The position numbers and the translations under genes are program-made. DNA of 64,000 bases from Cymodocea nodosa (Eukaryota; Streptophyta; Magnoliopsida; Alismatales; Cymodoceaceae): the NCBI GenBank assembly GCA_036874045.1, contig JAZBRI010000011.1:3906001-3970000 (forward strand), read 5' to 3'. Numbering within the stretch: the stretch's first letter is position 1; each line of letters starts with the position of its first letter. Below are positions 1 to 12,279 of the stretch, piece after piece. The notes below the pieces were generated by a model, which saw nothing but the letters and a program-made list of their open reading frames with translations, was not told the DNA's origin and searched no databases.

Positions 1-975
1 AAAACTCAAAATTAATGAACAAAGATCTTGGCATGAGATTCAAAGCACGCATGATAGCTAAAGTTTATAGTCAATGTAAAGGCATTGTTTATAATGAAGT
101 TTTTGCTCTATTGGTGAGACACACCTCTATTGGAGTCCTTGAAATTGTTGCAACTCAAAACCTTGAATTGGAGAAACTTGATGTCAAAATAGAATTCTTA
201 CATGGTGACTTGAAAGAAGAGATTTGAATGGGCCAAAAGGATTTGTAGTTCCTAACAAACATGACTATGTTTGTCAACTTAGAAAATCTCTATATGGATT
301 GAAACAATATTCATAGCAATGGTACAAGAAGTTTGATAGCTTCATGACAAAGGTTAGTTTCCATAGAAGTTTTCATGATTCTTGTGTTTATATGAACAAA
401 CTTTCAGATGAAGATTACATTTATCTTCTTCTATATTTGGATAACATCTTGATTGCAACACAAAATCTTATTGAAATTCAACATCTCAAATTATTAATTA
501 GCATTGAATTTGTTATTAAGAACCTTCGAGTAGCCAACAAGATTCTTGGAATGGAGATTCATCAAGATAGAGATAATGGAAAATTATTCCTATCACAAAA
601 AGGCTATATTAAGAAGATATTAACTAAGTTTGGAATGACTAATGCAAAAGCCATTCATATGCCATATGACAAAAATCTTCAATTACCTGTTAATAAGGGT
701 CCTCAAACTAAAGAAGAGCAAGCTAACATGGAGAGAGTTCCCTATTCTAATATTGTTGGAAGCCTTATGTATTATATGGTGTGTACAAAGCTCAATCTCA
801 TGTATCTTATTAGCATAGTTAGCCAATTTATGAGTAATCTAAGGTGTAAACATTGGCAAACAGCAAAACGCAATTTTAGGTACCTAAATGGCACTTCTAA
901 CGTTAGTTTAGTCTATGGTTTAAGAACTAGATGTTTGGTTTCTAGATATTCAGACTCAAATTTCACAGTTGATGT
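1..975 (+). pseudogene. Ty1/copia reverse transcriptase relic
   Basis: This is a decayed piece of copia pol. Around 40-230 the reading matches the RT N-terminal part (KAR-IAK-YSQ, EVFA, LEKLDVK, FLHGDL). After a frame change near 230-340 it continues with SCVY, then YLDN where YVDD is expected, then GMEIHQDR, a KKILTKFGM block and MYLISIVSQFMSN. The catalytic Y-V-D-D has become Y-L-D-N, so the enzyme would be inactive. Similarity fades near 975 at the start of RNase H (YSDSNF). The upstream end is cut by the window edge. No LTR is visible nearby, so this is an old fragment, not a recent insertion. Confidence 0.85.
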
Positions 976-2675
976 TTTCATCTCTCTATTCTCTTTTTCA
1001 AGTTTTTACTTCCATAATTTCTAATTGTCTAAACCTTTGCAAAACACTCTTCAATAGGAATGACAAAAGGAGAAAACATCATAGATGACATCAAGGAGAG
1101 TTAAAGTTTAGATGAATTTCATAATCAATATGAAGACGACAGATGTTGGAATTAAAGAGAAGAGGCCATTTTGCAATACTTATAATGTGAAGTTTCTTCA
1201 TTGTCTTTTGATAGTATTGGTTATCGTAATAGACATTTAATAGCATATAAAGCTAGAAATAAAAATGAGTACTAGTCATACTATACAAACTCAACTAAAT
1301 TATTTTGAAATATTTCATCTTAAAAATAATTGGTTGTGTAGAGGGATTCATCATCATAAGTTCAAGTTAAATCCTTATTTTAGTTTATGTGGTACATTTT
1401 CAAGACTCTCGTTCACTTGTGACTCATTTATGTATTTATAAGTGTTTTATGAGTAAACGTGCATGAACTTGTTCTAATACCATATGAAGTATTTTATCTC
1501 AAAATCAATTGATAATGAGTGGGAGACTTCATCATATATTAACTTTTGTCTTATATTAGCATAAACTATTTTATGATATGACTATTAAATTGTATGAAAT
1601 TGCTTTAATTTTTAAGAAATATGGTAGTGTTGGATTTTTTGGCCCTATAGTTGGTTAAGGAAAACTTTTTAAAATATTGACATGCTATTCCTTTATTATG
1701 TGCCTTGAGTGATTCTTTAGATTTTAAGAGTAAATTAAAATTAGTTGATAAAATAATAGTACGATAGAAAAGTGTATATAAAGGCATGTAAATATCATAA
1801 ATTTCATCATGTCTACCATTATCATCATCATCAATGATGACTTCTTGAAAACTTTTAGAAGATGAAGAAGTTTTTCCATCGTCGTCATTAGTACTTGATA
1901 AGAATTGAATGCTTTAATTTCATAAATCAATAATATTTGTGAAATGAATATTATGACATGATCAATAAGTTTAATGTTATAGATTGTTGCAAAAAAATAA
2001 AGTATAATATTTCTTATTTTATCTTCTATAACATAGATTTACATATTACTAATCATTGCAATTTCTTTTATGGCACGAGAAGAAGAATTTACATTAATGA
2101 TAATATTTTAGATGAAAGAAAATTCATGTTAAAAACATATATTTTAGAAGGATTGAGATATATTAATTAAAGATTGGAAAGTTGGTTATCATCATGTTCA
2201 ACAAGAACAAAATACTTGGATTGATGATTATTTGAAAACATGAATACTAAAATAGGCAAGAGGAAGTAACAACTTTTTTTCTTTTTATTTTTGTAACAAT
2301 GTAATTTTTCATTTATTATGTTTTTTTTTTCTTTCTTATGTTTTTAGCTAATTTTTGTGATGCGTAATATGTTTTGAAATTTAAATTTCAACAAAGTAAA
2401 ATTTCAATGGTTTTTAATTTAAATATATTTTTAATTTAAATTTCTGACATTTTGACATTGTATGACATAATTTTAATTGCAAAAAAAAGAAAACAATATA
2501 TGACGTAAAAAACGAAGGACCAATACAATATGATACCATTGAATCAAAGGTCGTACCTACGCTGCCTCATCAAAAATTGGATCAAACACGACACGATAGT
2601 ACGTGGTAGTATCAAACACGATTGATATAACCTGAATTGACACGGCACTGCAAGAATATTTCATTTAATTACCAG
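976..2675. other. AT-rich intergenic DNA
   Basis: No gene is supported here. The stretch is AT-rich with short chance ORFs and poly-T/poly-A runs (for example about 2275-2340 and 2480). It may hold further worn transposon sequence, but no motif could be read. Confidence 0.5.
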
Positions 2676-2935
2676 TCATGCATGCATGCATGGCGGTCTG
2701 AAGTCCGACCACGTGCCGGGAAGACGGTGTCGTGCGACCACCGTCGATGTCCATGGCCGGACCGAAGAATTTTTAGGACTCGTGACGTCAGCCCCCGTCG
2801 GTTTTTCTCCGACTGGAGTAATTTTGTTTTCCGGCACTCGTCATTCTGTGAGTAACGTGGCCACGTTGAGTTCTTCGATGAAAACCAAAGAAGGCAAAAT
2901 ACAGGTATAAAACGAAACGATAACACGTACGTGCA
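2676..2935 (+). promoter_or_regulatory. Promoter-like island with ACGT palindromes
   Basis: A locally GC-richer stretch carries overlapping CATGCATG (RY-type) repeats at 2678-2691, a G-box CCACGTGCC at 2709-2717, a perfect TGACGTCA palindrome at 2783-2790, a perfect 14-bp palindrome AACGTGGCCACGTT at 2854-2867, a TATAAAA box at 2906-2912 and a CACGTACGTG palindrome near 2923-2932. ACGT cores are the known binding sites of plant bZIP factors. The order (ACGT palindromes, then TATA box) suggests a promoter reading rightwards, but no convincing gene follows. It could be an orphaned promoter, a transposon U3 or chance. Confidence 0.4.
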
Positions 2936-3529
2936 TATTTCTCACAGAGAAAGTAAGGGGAATTTATGTTACCTAGAACACGTTAGGAAACGTAAAGAAA
3001 GTTTTTGTCAGAAAATTTCGATGATAAGGATTAGGAGAAAATATAAGCAACAACAAATGAAAATTACTAATTTTCAAATAGTTACAAATGAAAGATTTCA
3101 AAATAACACCTCAATGACAAACTACAACTACTATCCTTGATGTGTAGTCTTTATAATAACAGGTAATCAATTTTTTCTTTTTTCTTTTTTTTTTTCATCA
3201 TTTTTCCTTCTTTTTTTCTCTTACGGTAGTCCTATATCCTTGAGTGTCTCTCGCATCATTTTGTTGGTATTCTTGGTGGGGGGGTCAATCACTAATTTTC
3301 AAATAGTTACAAATGAAAGATTTTAGATTTTTGAAATATTCCTAGCATCTACTCGTACTCTTAATTTAAAGAATTACAAAAGGAAGATTAAAAGACCTTA
3401 AATCAATGACAATAATTAATAAAATAATTGTCATCATTGATTATCTCTCATAAATAGTCAAGAGGAAGATGAAACACTTCACCTTCTTACCAAGAATACC
3501 AACAACCACAAAGGATATTGCAAGACATG
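2936..3529. other. Intergenic, pyrimidine tract
   Basis: No gene is seen. A T/C-rich tract lies at about 3170-3225. A short sequence (TCACTAATTTTCAAATAG-like, about 3062-3090 and 3290-3325) occurs twice, which suggests a small local duplication. Confidence 0.4.
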
Positions 3530-3912
3530 TCTAATATATTTCTGCATTAGCTTTGTGTAACACCTTTAGTAAACATGTCAAGAGAGTTGTCTTTAATTCT
3601 AATTTTCTGAACTTCTATTCTTCTTTTTGTTTGAAGGAAGTGGTATCTCACAACAATGTATTTTATACGATCGTGAAATATTTGATCTCTTGTAAGATAA
3701 ATAATACTTAGGCTATCACAAAAAACGATGGTTCTATTTTATTGCCAACCAAGGTATTTCATAAGTCCTTTCAACCAAATACTCTCTTTAACCGCTTTTA
3801 TCAAAACAATGTATTCAATTTCTATGGTGTAAAGTGAAACAATAAGTTAAAATGTAGATTTTCAATTGATGGTAGAATCTCCAAAGGTAAATACATAACT
3901 AGTTAAAGATCT
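3530..3912 (-). pseudogene. Ty1/copia RNase H C-terminal relic
   Basis: Read on the minus strand, this gives RRSLTSYVFTFG, then IEIEYI where STTEAEYI is expected, then KAVKESIWLKGLM, DRIKYIVVRYHFL and finally DNSLDMFTKGVTQS. This is the usual order of the copia RNase H tail ending in the DMFTK block just before the 3' LTR. Several stops and substitutions show it is dead. It is unlinked to the plus-strand RT relic at 1-975, so it is probably a different insertion. Confidence 0.8.
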
Positions 3913-6900
3913 CCTCAAAAGAAATATAGGAAGACATGAAATGAGATGGGGTTGGGGTACTTATAAGCTCTTGAGAAGATGGTGAATTTAATAAGTTTAA
4001 TTTTAAAAAAATTAGAAAATTTTTGTTAAAATAATTGAGAAGATAAGAGGAACAAAAACTTAAAAATTTAAGGCTTTATTTGTTAAAATAAATAAATAAA
4101 ATGCATGGACTTTCCTATAAAATTTCCCAACCATTTTTCGATAGTAGTATTTAAAAAAACAAAAAATCCAATAAACTTTTAAAAAACAAAAAGAATAGGC
4201 CATGCTAGCCTAGCTCATTTCAGGTCGTGCCTATACGTAGGCTCCAAGTAGACCATGTTGACACAACGTAATCAGCCAGGACAATAGTCTAATACAATTT
4301 AAAAAATCAAGCCAGGCAGATCAACGATCCGACTTAAACATATCAAGATATATCGATCCGATTAGACCCACCCCAAATGATATAAATGCAAGGATTAGGG
4401 AGATCGGATCAGCCTAAATCGGACAACCTGTGATATGTGTCGATGAATTGGAAGAGACCATTAATTACCCAATAAAATGATTCTAACGTCCCATTAGTTT
4501 ATTAATAATGCTGGTCAAACCAATGGAATATGCTCCGTCATGTCTCATGCGCATCCGGTAGAAAACGTTTGAGAGAGCTAGAAACTTCTAAAATGGAGGA
4601 GATTACATCCAGTCTTTTTCAGATCTATAAGATAAAAAATATATCTTATATTTTTGGTAGTGATAATGTTTTTATCTAATTTGGAACTAATGACCTTCTT
4701 AATTTATAGACTTAAGAGGTGGGAGAAGCTTGGTTATGATATTCGTTACTTGTAAGGAAGGTAATTTATATTCAGATATAAGTAAAAACACTGTCGATAT
4801 CAAAAAAATGATATTTTACCTAAATTTGACAATGACATACTAATTACATTGTCTTCTCTTGAAAATGATTGTACTTTTTGTACTTGAATCTTAAAAGAAT
4901 TATAAATACTATTTCTTCTTTTAAGAAAATTGAAAGACTACTTGAAAATTAGACTTAATGAGCAAGGTTTATTTTTGATAAAAAAAAAATTTACGATCAT
5001 CAAAATTTAAATCGTAATAAAAATTATTATAATCAATTAAGTTAACAAAATTTGTGCAACCATAATTTCCGCTAACATCGCTAGAATTTAACATTACAAA
5101 TTTTAATCAGTGGCGTGTGAACACGTTTCCTCCGTCGCCAAACAGGGAAAAAAGAAAGAAAGTATTGCCACAAAAAACGCGGATATACGTAATTATTAAA
5201 AGGTGAAATTATCGAAAAATCACAATTAAGTTGTGATTAATACACCATGCCAGTTGTCAAGCCAAAGTCTTGTAGGGACCACCTCCTACTGAGACCCATC
5301 ATATTATAAATAAATATATATATATATATTATGAACCACCTCTCCACCGCACACGCGGTGCCAGGACGTTTCACCGAATATCGTCGGTCCACAATCTCGC
5401 CTTTTTGCCAAACAAACCCCCAAAAATTACCTTCTTATGGTTATAAATCTATTTTTAGATTTAAATTTCATCATTCATAAAATTCCATGAATTGTTAACA
5501 TTAACATATTTTGATACCTTCTTATAGACTATTTATTATTTATCTATCTTGCACATGTGTCACCACCTTGGTCATCGACGCATCGGAGGAGGACCTCAGA
5601 AGGCGAAACGAACGTCGCGATCGGGCGCCGACGTACGCGTAACCCTTAGGAATTTCAAATTACAGTAAATACATAAGTAAGGAAATTTTATAACGTCTAT
5701 TCTTTCGCGACACTTCAAAACCAGTCTCTTTCGTAAATCCGTAGAAGCTTAAGATTTGAAACGATCTTGATTGGACAAGAATTTTTCTTTTTTAAAAAAG
5801 GTAAATGTTATTGGATTTTGAACCTTTGTTTTTTTTATTTAAAAATATTTACATTATGTTAAGAAAAAAGATTGCAGTACACGGAAATGGTTCTAATATT
5901 TTAGTTTTTTTTATAGAACGAGGAAGCATCACGTACCAATGGTAATACCAGAGAATTTAGTATGCATGTTTGTTCCCCTGATTTTGAAAATCGTATGAAT
6001 TCCAATCATTATTTTGTTCCATTGGAGTTGGGCCACTTCTATTATTTATTTATGTTGATTAATAACTGTAGGATGGCTTGCACAAAAACGATAAATTCAA
6101 GAGTCGACTAATTAAGTGATAGGTTAAACTAAGATGCGATTTTTTAGAAATTAATTTTTACGTTCGTTAAGATTCAAACTTGAGAAAACCGTATGACTGT
6201 TTCCGGGAAAGTAAATTATAGCAGTCAGTTGATAGGAGACCAACTAGTCTTTATATTTGGCTATATATCTGTGTATCAGCAAACTCATATATTCCTTTTG
6301 TCATCATTATTTTTTTTGAAGAAATTCTTCCATCTAATCATCTTGAAAAGAAATCAAAAAAATTATCTATTTATTTTAAATCCAAACAAAGATGAAAATG
6401 GATACAAAATGGAATGCTTAAACAATAACATATATGAAAAATGTATCCATATATATAGGTACGTATGAGATACTTTTTTTCAACAAACTCCTATCATATC
6501 CAAATATTTTTTAAATAAAAAATAATTATACCGATAGTCTATCCTATAATCCACAATATGTATTAAAATTTGAACTTAATCTGAATTATAATAGTTAAAT
6601 ATTTCAGATTTAAATATGGACAGTTAAAAATTAACATAAGTCAAAGAAATTTGATAGGTTTATATAAAAAATCAATATTTGTTTACCTTCAATAAAACAT
6701 TCACCATCTAGCAATAAAATCGATTACTTTTATTTTTTACGTTAACAAATTCTACACCTATTGTTCTTACTGTGATCTCAAAAATAGAGATTGCCTTTTT
6801 ACTTATTTTACTTTTACTATTTGAAAAAAAGTCTACACCTTTTGTAACCACTTACCAATAATCTTTTGACAAATAAAGAACAGAGAAAAGGGTAATTGGC

Positions 6901-6931
6901 ACAATTGCAACTACTTATCCTGCTGTCCACC
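3913..6931. other. Intergenic DNA upstream of the U-box gene
   Basis: No gene is supported. Landmarks are an (AT)n run at about 5311-5331 and a short CpG-rich patch at about 5560-5645 containing GCGATCGGGCGCC and GACGTACGCG. The part nearest the gene (about 6700-6930) is AT-rich and probably contains its promoter; I could not choose a TATA box. Confidence 0.45.
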
Positions 6932-6952
6932 ATGGGAACTAGTCTACGTTGA
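6932..6952 (+). promoter_or_regulatory. Possible upstream ORF of the U-box gene
   Basis: An ATG in a strong plant initiation context (CCACCATGGG) opens a six-codon ORF that ends in TGA, 176 bases before the main start. If transcription starts upstream of it, scanning ribosomes would meet it first and main-ORF translation could be reduced. The transcription start is unknown, so this is only a candidate. Confidence 0.25.
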
Positions 6953-7127
6953 ACCTGCGGTACACCACACCGGCGTCACTCCTACTCGTCCCAAGGCCAA
7001 GTGTCGCCTCCGCCGTTACCATTCAAACCCCTTTCTGCGTTCCACTTCAGAAAACTCCCCTGGCCCTGAAAGGAAGCCACTTCCTCACCGTTCCAGAACG
7101 CAGCAGAATAGAACAAAAGGCGAAGGA

Positions 7128-9197
7128 ATGACTGAAACAGAAGAAGACGAGAGGAAGGACGACACCGCCAGACCGCCCAAGAATTGCGCCACCACCATCG
7201 TCCAGAAGATGGGCGCGGAGGAGCTCCGACGGGAGCTGGAGATGGTGCTCGCGGCCATTGCGGATAAGGGGGAGTTCATGGCGGGGACGATCGAGAAGGC
7301 GGAGGTGGTGCTGGAGGCGATAAGGAAGGTGAAGAAGGCTGGAGGTGGTGGGGACAGCAGGAAGATCCGGTCACCGCCGTCGATGGTGTGGACGAAGGGG
7401 GAGGAGGGGGAGAAGCAGGTGGTCGTGCCGGAGGAATTCGTCTGCCCGATCTCGCGGGAGCTCATGAGGGATCCCGTAATCGTTGCCACCGGCCAGGTAA
7501 TTGAAGCTTGCGTGTCGGAGAAGGGAAACTCCTGTTCTTGTTTCGATCAAATTTTATTCTATTTTCGCCAAAGTTTGGAAATTTTTTTTTTCGGTTTCTT
7601 GTTGTGTTTTATGTTTCTCGTCGTCTTTTACTTTTGACTGTTGTACTCCGTGCTTTTCTTGCTGTTGTCGTATTCGCTGTTGTTACAGTGATGGGTCTGC
7701 TTCATTCTTCTGGCTCAATTCTTCCTGTACATTCTTATCTGTTGCCCCGGTTCATGTTGGTAGATATCTCTGTTTCGATAGTTTCAAACTGTACCATTCT
7801 TGAGATTTTGTGCCTTATATTCCCATCTGTTCATGTCCTGTAACATGAACCCATCATTTGCTTACCACCTCTCTGTTGTATTCTACTTCTCTAACCTTGT
7901 CTTGTTCCATCACTTCTTGTCCCTCTTGATCTTTTCTATCATGGGTCTCACGATTCTTCTCTTTCTGTTTGCAATAGCTCCTATAGTTTGGTTTCTTGAG
8001 CGAGTTTTTGTTTCCCTACGAATCGGTTGTTTTTATAGAATTTGGTCTTCAGTTTTGTGGTCTGTGATTGATCGATTGACAATGTCATCTCCGCTTTGTA
8101 CGTGCTTGCAGACATATGATCGCCCTTTCATCCAGGCCTGGCTGGACTCTGGGAATCGGACATGCCCCAAAACACAACAGGTCCTGTCCTTCCCCACGCT
8201 CATACCAAACCATCTCGTCGGCAGGATGATTTGTGATTGGAGCAACGCTCATGGAATCCACCTTCCTCCCCACGACAACGTCGACGGCGTCACGGTCGCC
8301 CAATGTGAACGGAGTCATCTCGACGGCCTCCTCAAGAAGATAACCATCCCCTCCGTTGCAGAACAGAAGCCCGCAGCCAAGGAACTCAGGCTTCTCACCA
8401 AGCGAAATCCCTCTTTCCGAGCGCTTCTTGGGGAGAATTCGAGCGCAATATCGCAGTTGCTTTCGCCGTTGGCCTCGCCGGGTCTCCGCAAGCATCCTGA
8501 TTTAGAGGAGGATGTGGTCACGACGGTATTTAACCTCTCGATCCACGACAGCAACAAGAAAGTTGTGGGAGACCATCCCCAGGCTATTTCTCTGCTGATC
8601 GATGCCGTGAACTCGGGGGAAATGGGAACGCGCGGCAATGCGGCGGCGGCCCTCTTCACGCTCTCTGCACTTGGCGAGAACAAGTCAAAGATCGGGGAGT
8701 TGGGTGGTTTGGAGCCACTGATCAAGCTGCTGGAGGAGGGGAGCACGGCAGCGAGGAAGGACGCAGCTTCTGCAATCTTTAGCTTGTGCGTGGCCCACGA
8801 GAACAAGAGGAGAGCGATCAGGGGCGGAGTGGTGACGGTCCTTCTGAAGTGCATCGCGGAAGGGGTGCTGGTGGACGAGTGCTTGGCCATCCTTGCCATG
8901 GTGGGAATCTGGGAGAAGGCGCTGGACGAAATCTGCGACGGTGGCGGAGTTGGGCTTATGTTAGGCATCATCAGAGGCAACGATAGCGGGAGGAGCCGTG
9001 AGAACGCGGCCGTCGTTCTCCATTCCGTCTGCATGTACGACGGCACAACGCTGCGCGAGATCGGCGAGGAGGAGAATGACAGCGGCTGCATTTCCTGGCT
9101 GGCGCAGAATGGAACGTCGAGGGCCCGAAGGAAGGCCACCGGCGTACTCCAACGGCTGGACAGGAGAAAGGACAGTTTCTCCCCGGGCGGGAAGTAG
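7128..9197 (+). CDS. PUB9: U-box/ARM-repeat E3 ubiquitin ligase, PUB9-like
   Basis: Two exons, 7128-7496 and 8112-9197, joined at a phase-0 GT..AG intron, give a protein of 484 residues. Residues 1-100 are a charged N-terminal region with a helical stretch (AEELRRELEMVLAAIADKG). The U-box starts near residue 101 (PEEFVCPISRELMRDPV) and continues across the splice (ATGQ, then TYDRPFIQAWL) through NRTCPKTQQ. A conserved AAKELRLLT block and armadillo-type repeats follow (VVTTVFNLSIHDSNKK, GNAAAALFTLSALGENK, KDAASAIFSLCVAHENK). U-box proteins bind E2 enzymes and ubiquitinate partners held by the ARM repeats. The block order matches Arabidopsis PUB9 as I remember it. Exons are GC-rich against AT-rich flanks. 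A later start at residue 28 is possible. The frame is intact, so the gene looks functional. Confidence 0.93.
7497..8111 (+). other. Intron of the U-box gene
   Basis: The donor is CAG|GTAATT at 7496/7497 and the acceptor is TTGCAG|ACATAT at 8111/8112. The 615-base intron is T-rich. It interrupts the U-box coding sequence between GQ and TYD, and splicing restores the canonical U-box. Retention would add a divergent tail and stop at 7637. Confidence 0.9.
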
Positions 9198-10880
9198 AAG
9201 ACAAGGCCCCCCTTGCCCTTTGTAAATGGCACGATACTTCCACTTCCTCGAAAATATTAGCGATTTTCGTTACCCCCCAACAGAAAAGAATTTGCGACTT
9301 TGTAAAGAACCTGACGGTCATATATGGATGGTTCCGGTTACTTTTTCCTAGATAAGGTATTGAATTTTTTGTATCTATGATTTAAATATGAGACTTTTAA
9401 AAATAAAAAATATATAATTTAGACTACCAAGATATCCATTTACGGTTCATTGTAATCGAGGTTGGGGAGGGTGTCGTTCAATTTATTTCGGAATTCATAA
9501 ATTAAATTGTTCGTGATTCGACGATATTCTAAATGGCCAACGGACGATGGTTTTCGATGTTCCGCCAATATCCTTTTAAATTTAATTAAAACTAGGTTGT
9601 GATTTGTAACGTAAAACATATCGAACAACTACATACATAAAATGCAATCTAAATAATTTTTATTTCACAATTTTACGTCGATCATATATTAATTTATAGG
9701 AAATAGTTAATAACTATGGAAGGAGGAAAATATATCTGATCTGACATGGTTAGTTGTGTGATTTAAATGCAAAGGATAAGAAAAGTATTATGTCACGTGG
9801 CACATTAATGAAGTGGCATAACTAATTGCTAGCAAGAAGTGGCGTACTAATGAATCAATTTTTACATTAAAATACGACTCATTAAATAATAAACATGAAA
9901 ATTTTAGGAAAGAGCTTCATATCACTTCAGATTTTAAATATTTAATATATTCTTATGTTTCATATTATTAAAAATAATTAAGAGGCATGCTTGGGTGGCA
10001 TATCACTTCTTTAACAAGAACACGTATATATGAATATAATATGCTAAAGATAAAATAATATTGTCGTGAAGATTTGAATCGGAACAAAAATATGAAATTA
10101 CGAAATCATTTATGGTAATAAAATTGTTGGAGTAGTGGAATTCATTGATCTGCAAAACGATAATTTTAAAATTTGAAGAAGAAGATCGAGCGTAATTTTT
10201 ACTCCTTCCCGTCCGTCTGCCTTCTACTTTATTTTTGTGTTTATCTTCTTGCCTATTTAAATTAGCTTCCTGAGCTCGTCTTTTTTTATTTAGGTTAGAT
10301 TGCTTCAAGTCTGCTTGTAGTGGCGGTTGACTCTATGGTTAAACTTTACCTTAATTGTGGTTTCATAGTTAGGGTTTTATTATATCATATTTTCTGCTTT
10401 TACCTTGAAAAAAAAGATATTTTTCTTGGCAGTCAGGGTGTAACTATAGTGAGAAATATATATAACGCTGCACGTTTTTAGTTAACTCAATTAATTAGAA
10501 TTGATTCACAAAAATTGTTTGTTAGAAAGCTCTGAAAATTAAAAATACAAGAAGCCTCAGATAACGAAATCAATTGAACGCGTGAATGGATAGATTTTGG
10601 TGAGAGTCAACCAATGATGGAGTCCAGTGTTCGCATGAAACTGTAAACATTTTCTTCCAAGCCAAGCTGTGGTGCCGCCCGAAAAATCCCTTCTCCACCA
10701 AGACTGTCAGGGTGGTGATTGGAATGTTGTTGACTTGCTTCATTTTAGTTGTATATACCCTCTTGTTTATTTATATCAAGTTTGCTGGGTTTCATCTACG
10801 CCCGTGTAGACTAAGCACTTTGCTTAGAAGGTTATTTCTATTGGCAAAGTGAACAAAATTAGCAAACACAAACAAGACTA
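9198..10880. other. 3' flank of the U-box gene and AT-rich intergenic DNA
   Basis: No gene is supported. A GTCACGTGGCAC palindrome (G-box) lies near 9792-9803. From about 10560 to 10860 the sequence has a more structured, LTR-like look (a TATATA-bearing stretch near 10753, then GTGTAGAC), but no matching terminal repeat was found. Confidence 0.4.
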
Positions 10881-10967
10881 AACACACACATACACACAAA
10901 TATATATATATACGTATATAAAAACACACGCGCACACACACATATACACACACACACACACACATCA
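10881..10967. repeat. (CA)n/(TA)n compound microsatellite
   Basis: Alternating CA repeats, a TATATATATACGTATATA core and further CACACA runs, slightly interrupted, form one compound simple repeat. Confidence 0.95.
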
Positions 10968-11588
10968 CCCTGCAATCTCAACAACTGGGTAGAAGATTGC
11001 TACAGTGGAGAACCAATTTCGAGAAGTTTTCTTGGTTCATCTAATTGCTACAATTATGGCCATGCACAATCATGGTAGAGGTACAATTTAAGGGGAGATA
11101 AATCATCTATTTTAGCTAAAACTTCGTTGATGTCTTGGCAATAAGTGAACCTGCACTGCTATCAAAGATCATGTTAATCGGTTGTGTGCAATTTGAGCAA
11201 CGATTGAAAAACCATCGCAGCAATGTTGGGTAGCTCTTAATGTTTCTTGTTATGTATTGCTTGTCATTGTTCTTTGATCAAGTTTTCACAAATGTTGCTA
11301 TTCTTCTAGTTGGATAAGAAAGATTTGTACTCATTATTAGTCATAGTGGGAGATTTGTCTGAGAATTATCTGGTCCCATTGTTTTTACCCCTCACAGCAA
11401 GGGGTTTTTCATGTAAATTGATATGTTTTTATGCTTGTGAATTTGGATTGGGATTTTGCTTGATTTCTTCTTATTAGGTTATCACAAGAGGAGATAATGA
11501 ATGCGTATCTTTCCCAATAAAAGGTGATGTCAAAGCTTTAGTCATTCAAAGCAATTTTTACTTGAAGAAGATGAAGACAAATACAAGT
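10968..11588 (+). other. Probable copia 5' leader relic
   Basis: This stretch precedes a gag-like fragment and contains an LTR-tail-like block (GGGAGATTTGTCTGAGAA, then ACCCCTCACAGCAAGGGGTT near 11391-11410, itself a small hairpin). I could not fix LTR ends, and no intact primer site is visible. Confidence 0.3.
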
Positions 11589-11672
11589 AAAATTGATGGT
11601 CTCTTTTAGTGACACAAATTATTAAACTTGGAAAAAATGAAGGACCTTCTTTACTGTAATAAATCAAAGGTA
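11589..11672 (+). pseudogene. Ty1/copia gag N-terminal fragment
   Basis: The reading KIDGLF, two stops, then LEKMKDLLYCNKSK resembles the start of many copia gags (KFDG..F..W..KMKDLL). It is short and broken, so the call rests on this motif order only. Confidence 0.35.
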
Positions 11673-12056
11673 TTATGGTAATTTTCCCATTTATTTTTTT
11701 CAATTATGGTTGTGCATTTGCCTTCGTCCCCTGATTATCATGCGTTGCCCTATTTCCACCCATTTTCTTCAATCGTAGGTGCACCAATTGATGTTGTGTT
11801 GATTGAAGAGAGCAAGGAGGAGCTTTGACGAAGGGCGACTGTTATCAAAGATTTCTCGAGCTGAGAAGGAATCGCCGTCACTTTCAATGATTTTTCCACT
11901 AGGAGGAGGTGCGAGCCCAAACGTTTGTGCTGTGCTTGGGTCTTTGCTTCCTTGTCACGACGTGCTGATCATGAGTGCTGTGTGCATAATCTTCGGTGGT
12001 TCATCGACTTCAGGAGGTTCGATGAGCTCGATGGAAGTGTTGGGTTTGGTTGTTAG
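11673..12056. other. Unassigned sequence, mildly GC-rich
   Basis: No gene is supported. An open frame crosses 11803-12108, but its C-terminus is simply the GAA microsatellite read as polyglutamate, and the rest matches nothing I recognise. Confidence 0.4.
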
Positions 12057-12108
12057 AGAAGAAGAAGAAGAAGAAGAAGAAGAAGAAGAAGAAGAAGAAG
12101 AAGAATAA
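12057..12108. repeat. (GAA)n microsatellite
   Basis: About 16 GAA units run without a break and end in ATAATAATAAG. Confidence 0.97.
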
Positions 12109-12279
12109 TAATAAGAAGATAAAAATTAGACTTTTTGCATTAACCTCTTTATTGTAAGTCTTTTTTATCATTTAGAAATCTCTCTTGTTATAGTGATCTT
12201 GGACTTGGTGGATTTGAGGTTGTCTTTAGATTTCTCAAGTTTCTTAGAGACTAACTAAGACTTTACATAGCCTCTCTTT

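Noticed and set aside
2637..2926. Overlapping small ORFs in the GC-rich island
   Set aside because: Open frames on both strands in three phases, no family likeness; the palindromes and TATA box suggest regulatory DNA instead.
6949..7131. 60-codon ORF ending at the start codon of the U-box gene
   Set aside because: It has no ATG at its beginning (the first codon is TTG) and no recognisable product; it is probably 5' UTR.
7800..8111. Longer N-terminus for the second exon of the U-box gene
   Set aside because: The open frame before 8112 is T-rich intron sequence coding a hydrophobic run. The U-box only becomes complete by splicing 7496 to 8112.
8315..9232. 305-codon open frame on the minus strand
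   Set aside because: It is the reverse of the GC-rich U-box/ARM exon; GC-rich third positions keep the opposite frame open. No protein family is recognised in it.
11803..12108. Gene ending in polyglutamate
   Set aside because: The tail is a GAA microsatellite, and the upstream part has no recognised domain, no intron signals and no homologous copy in the window.
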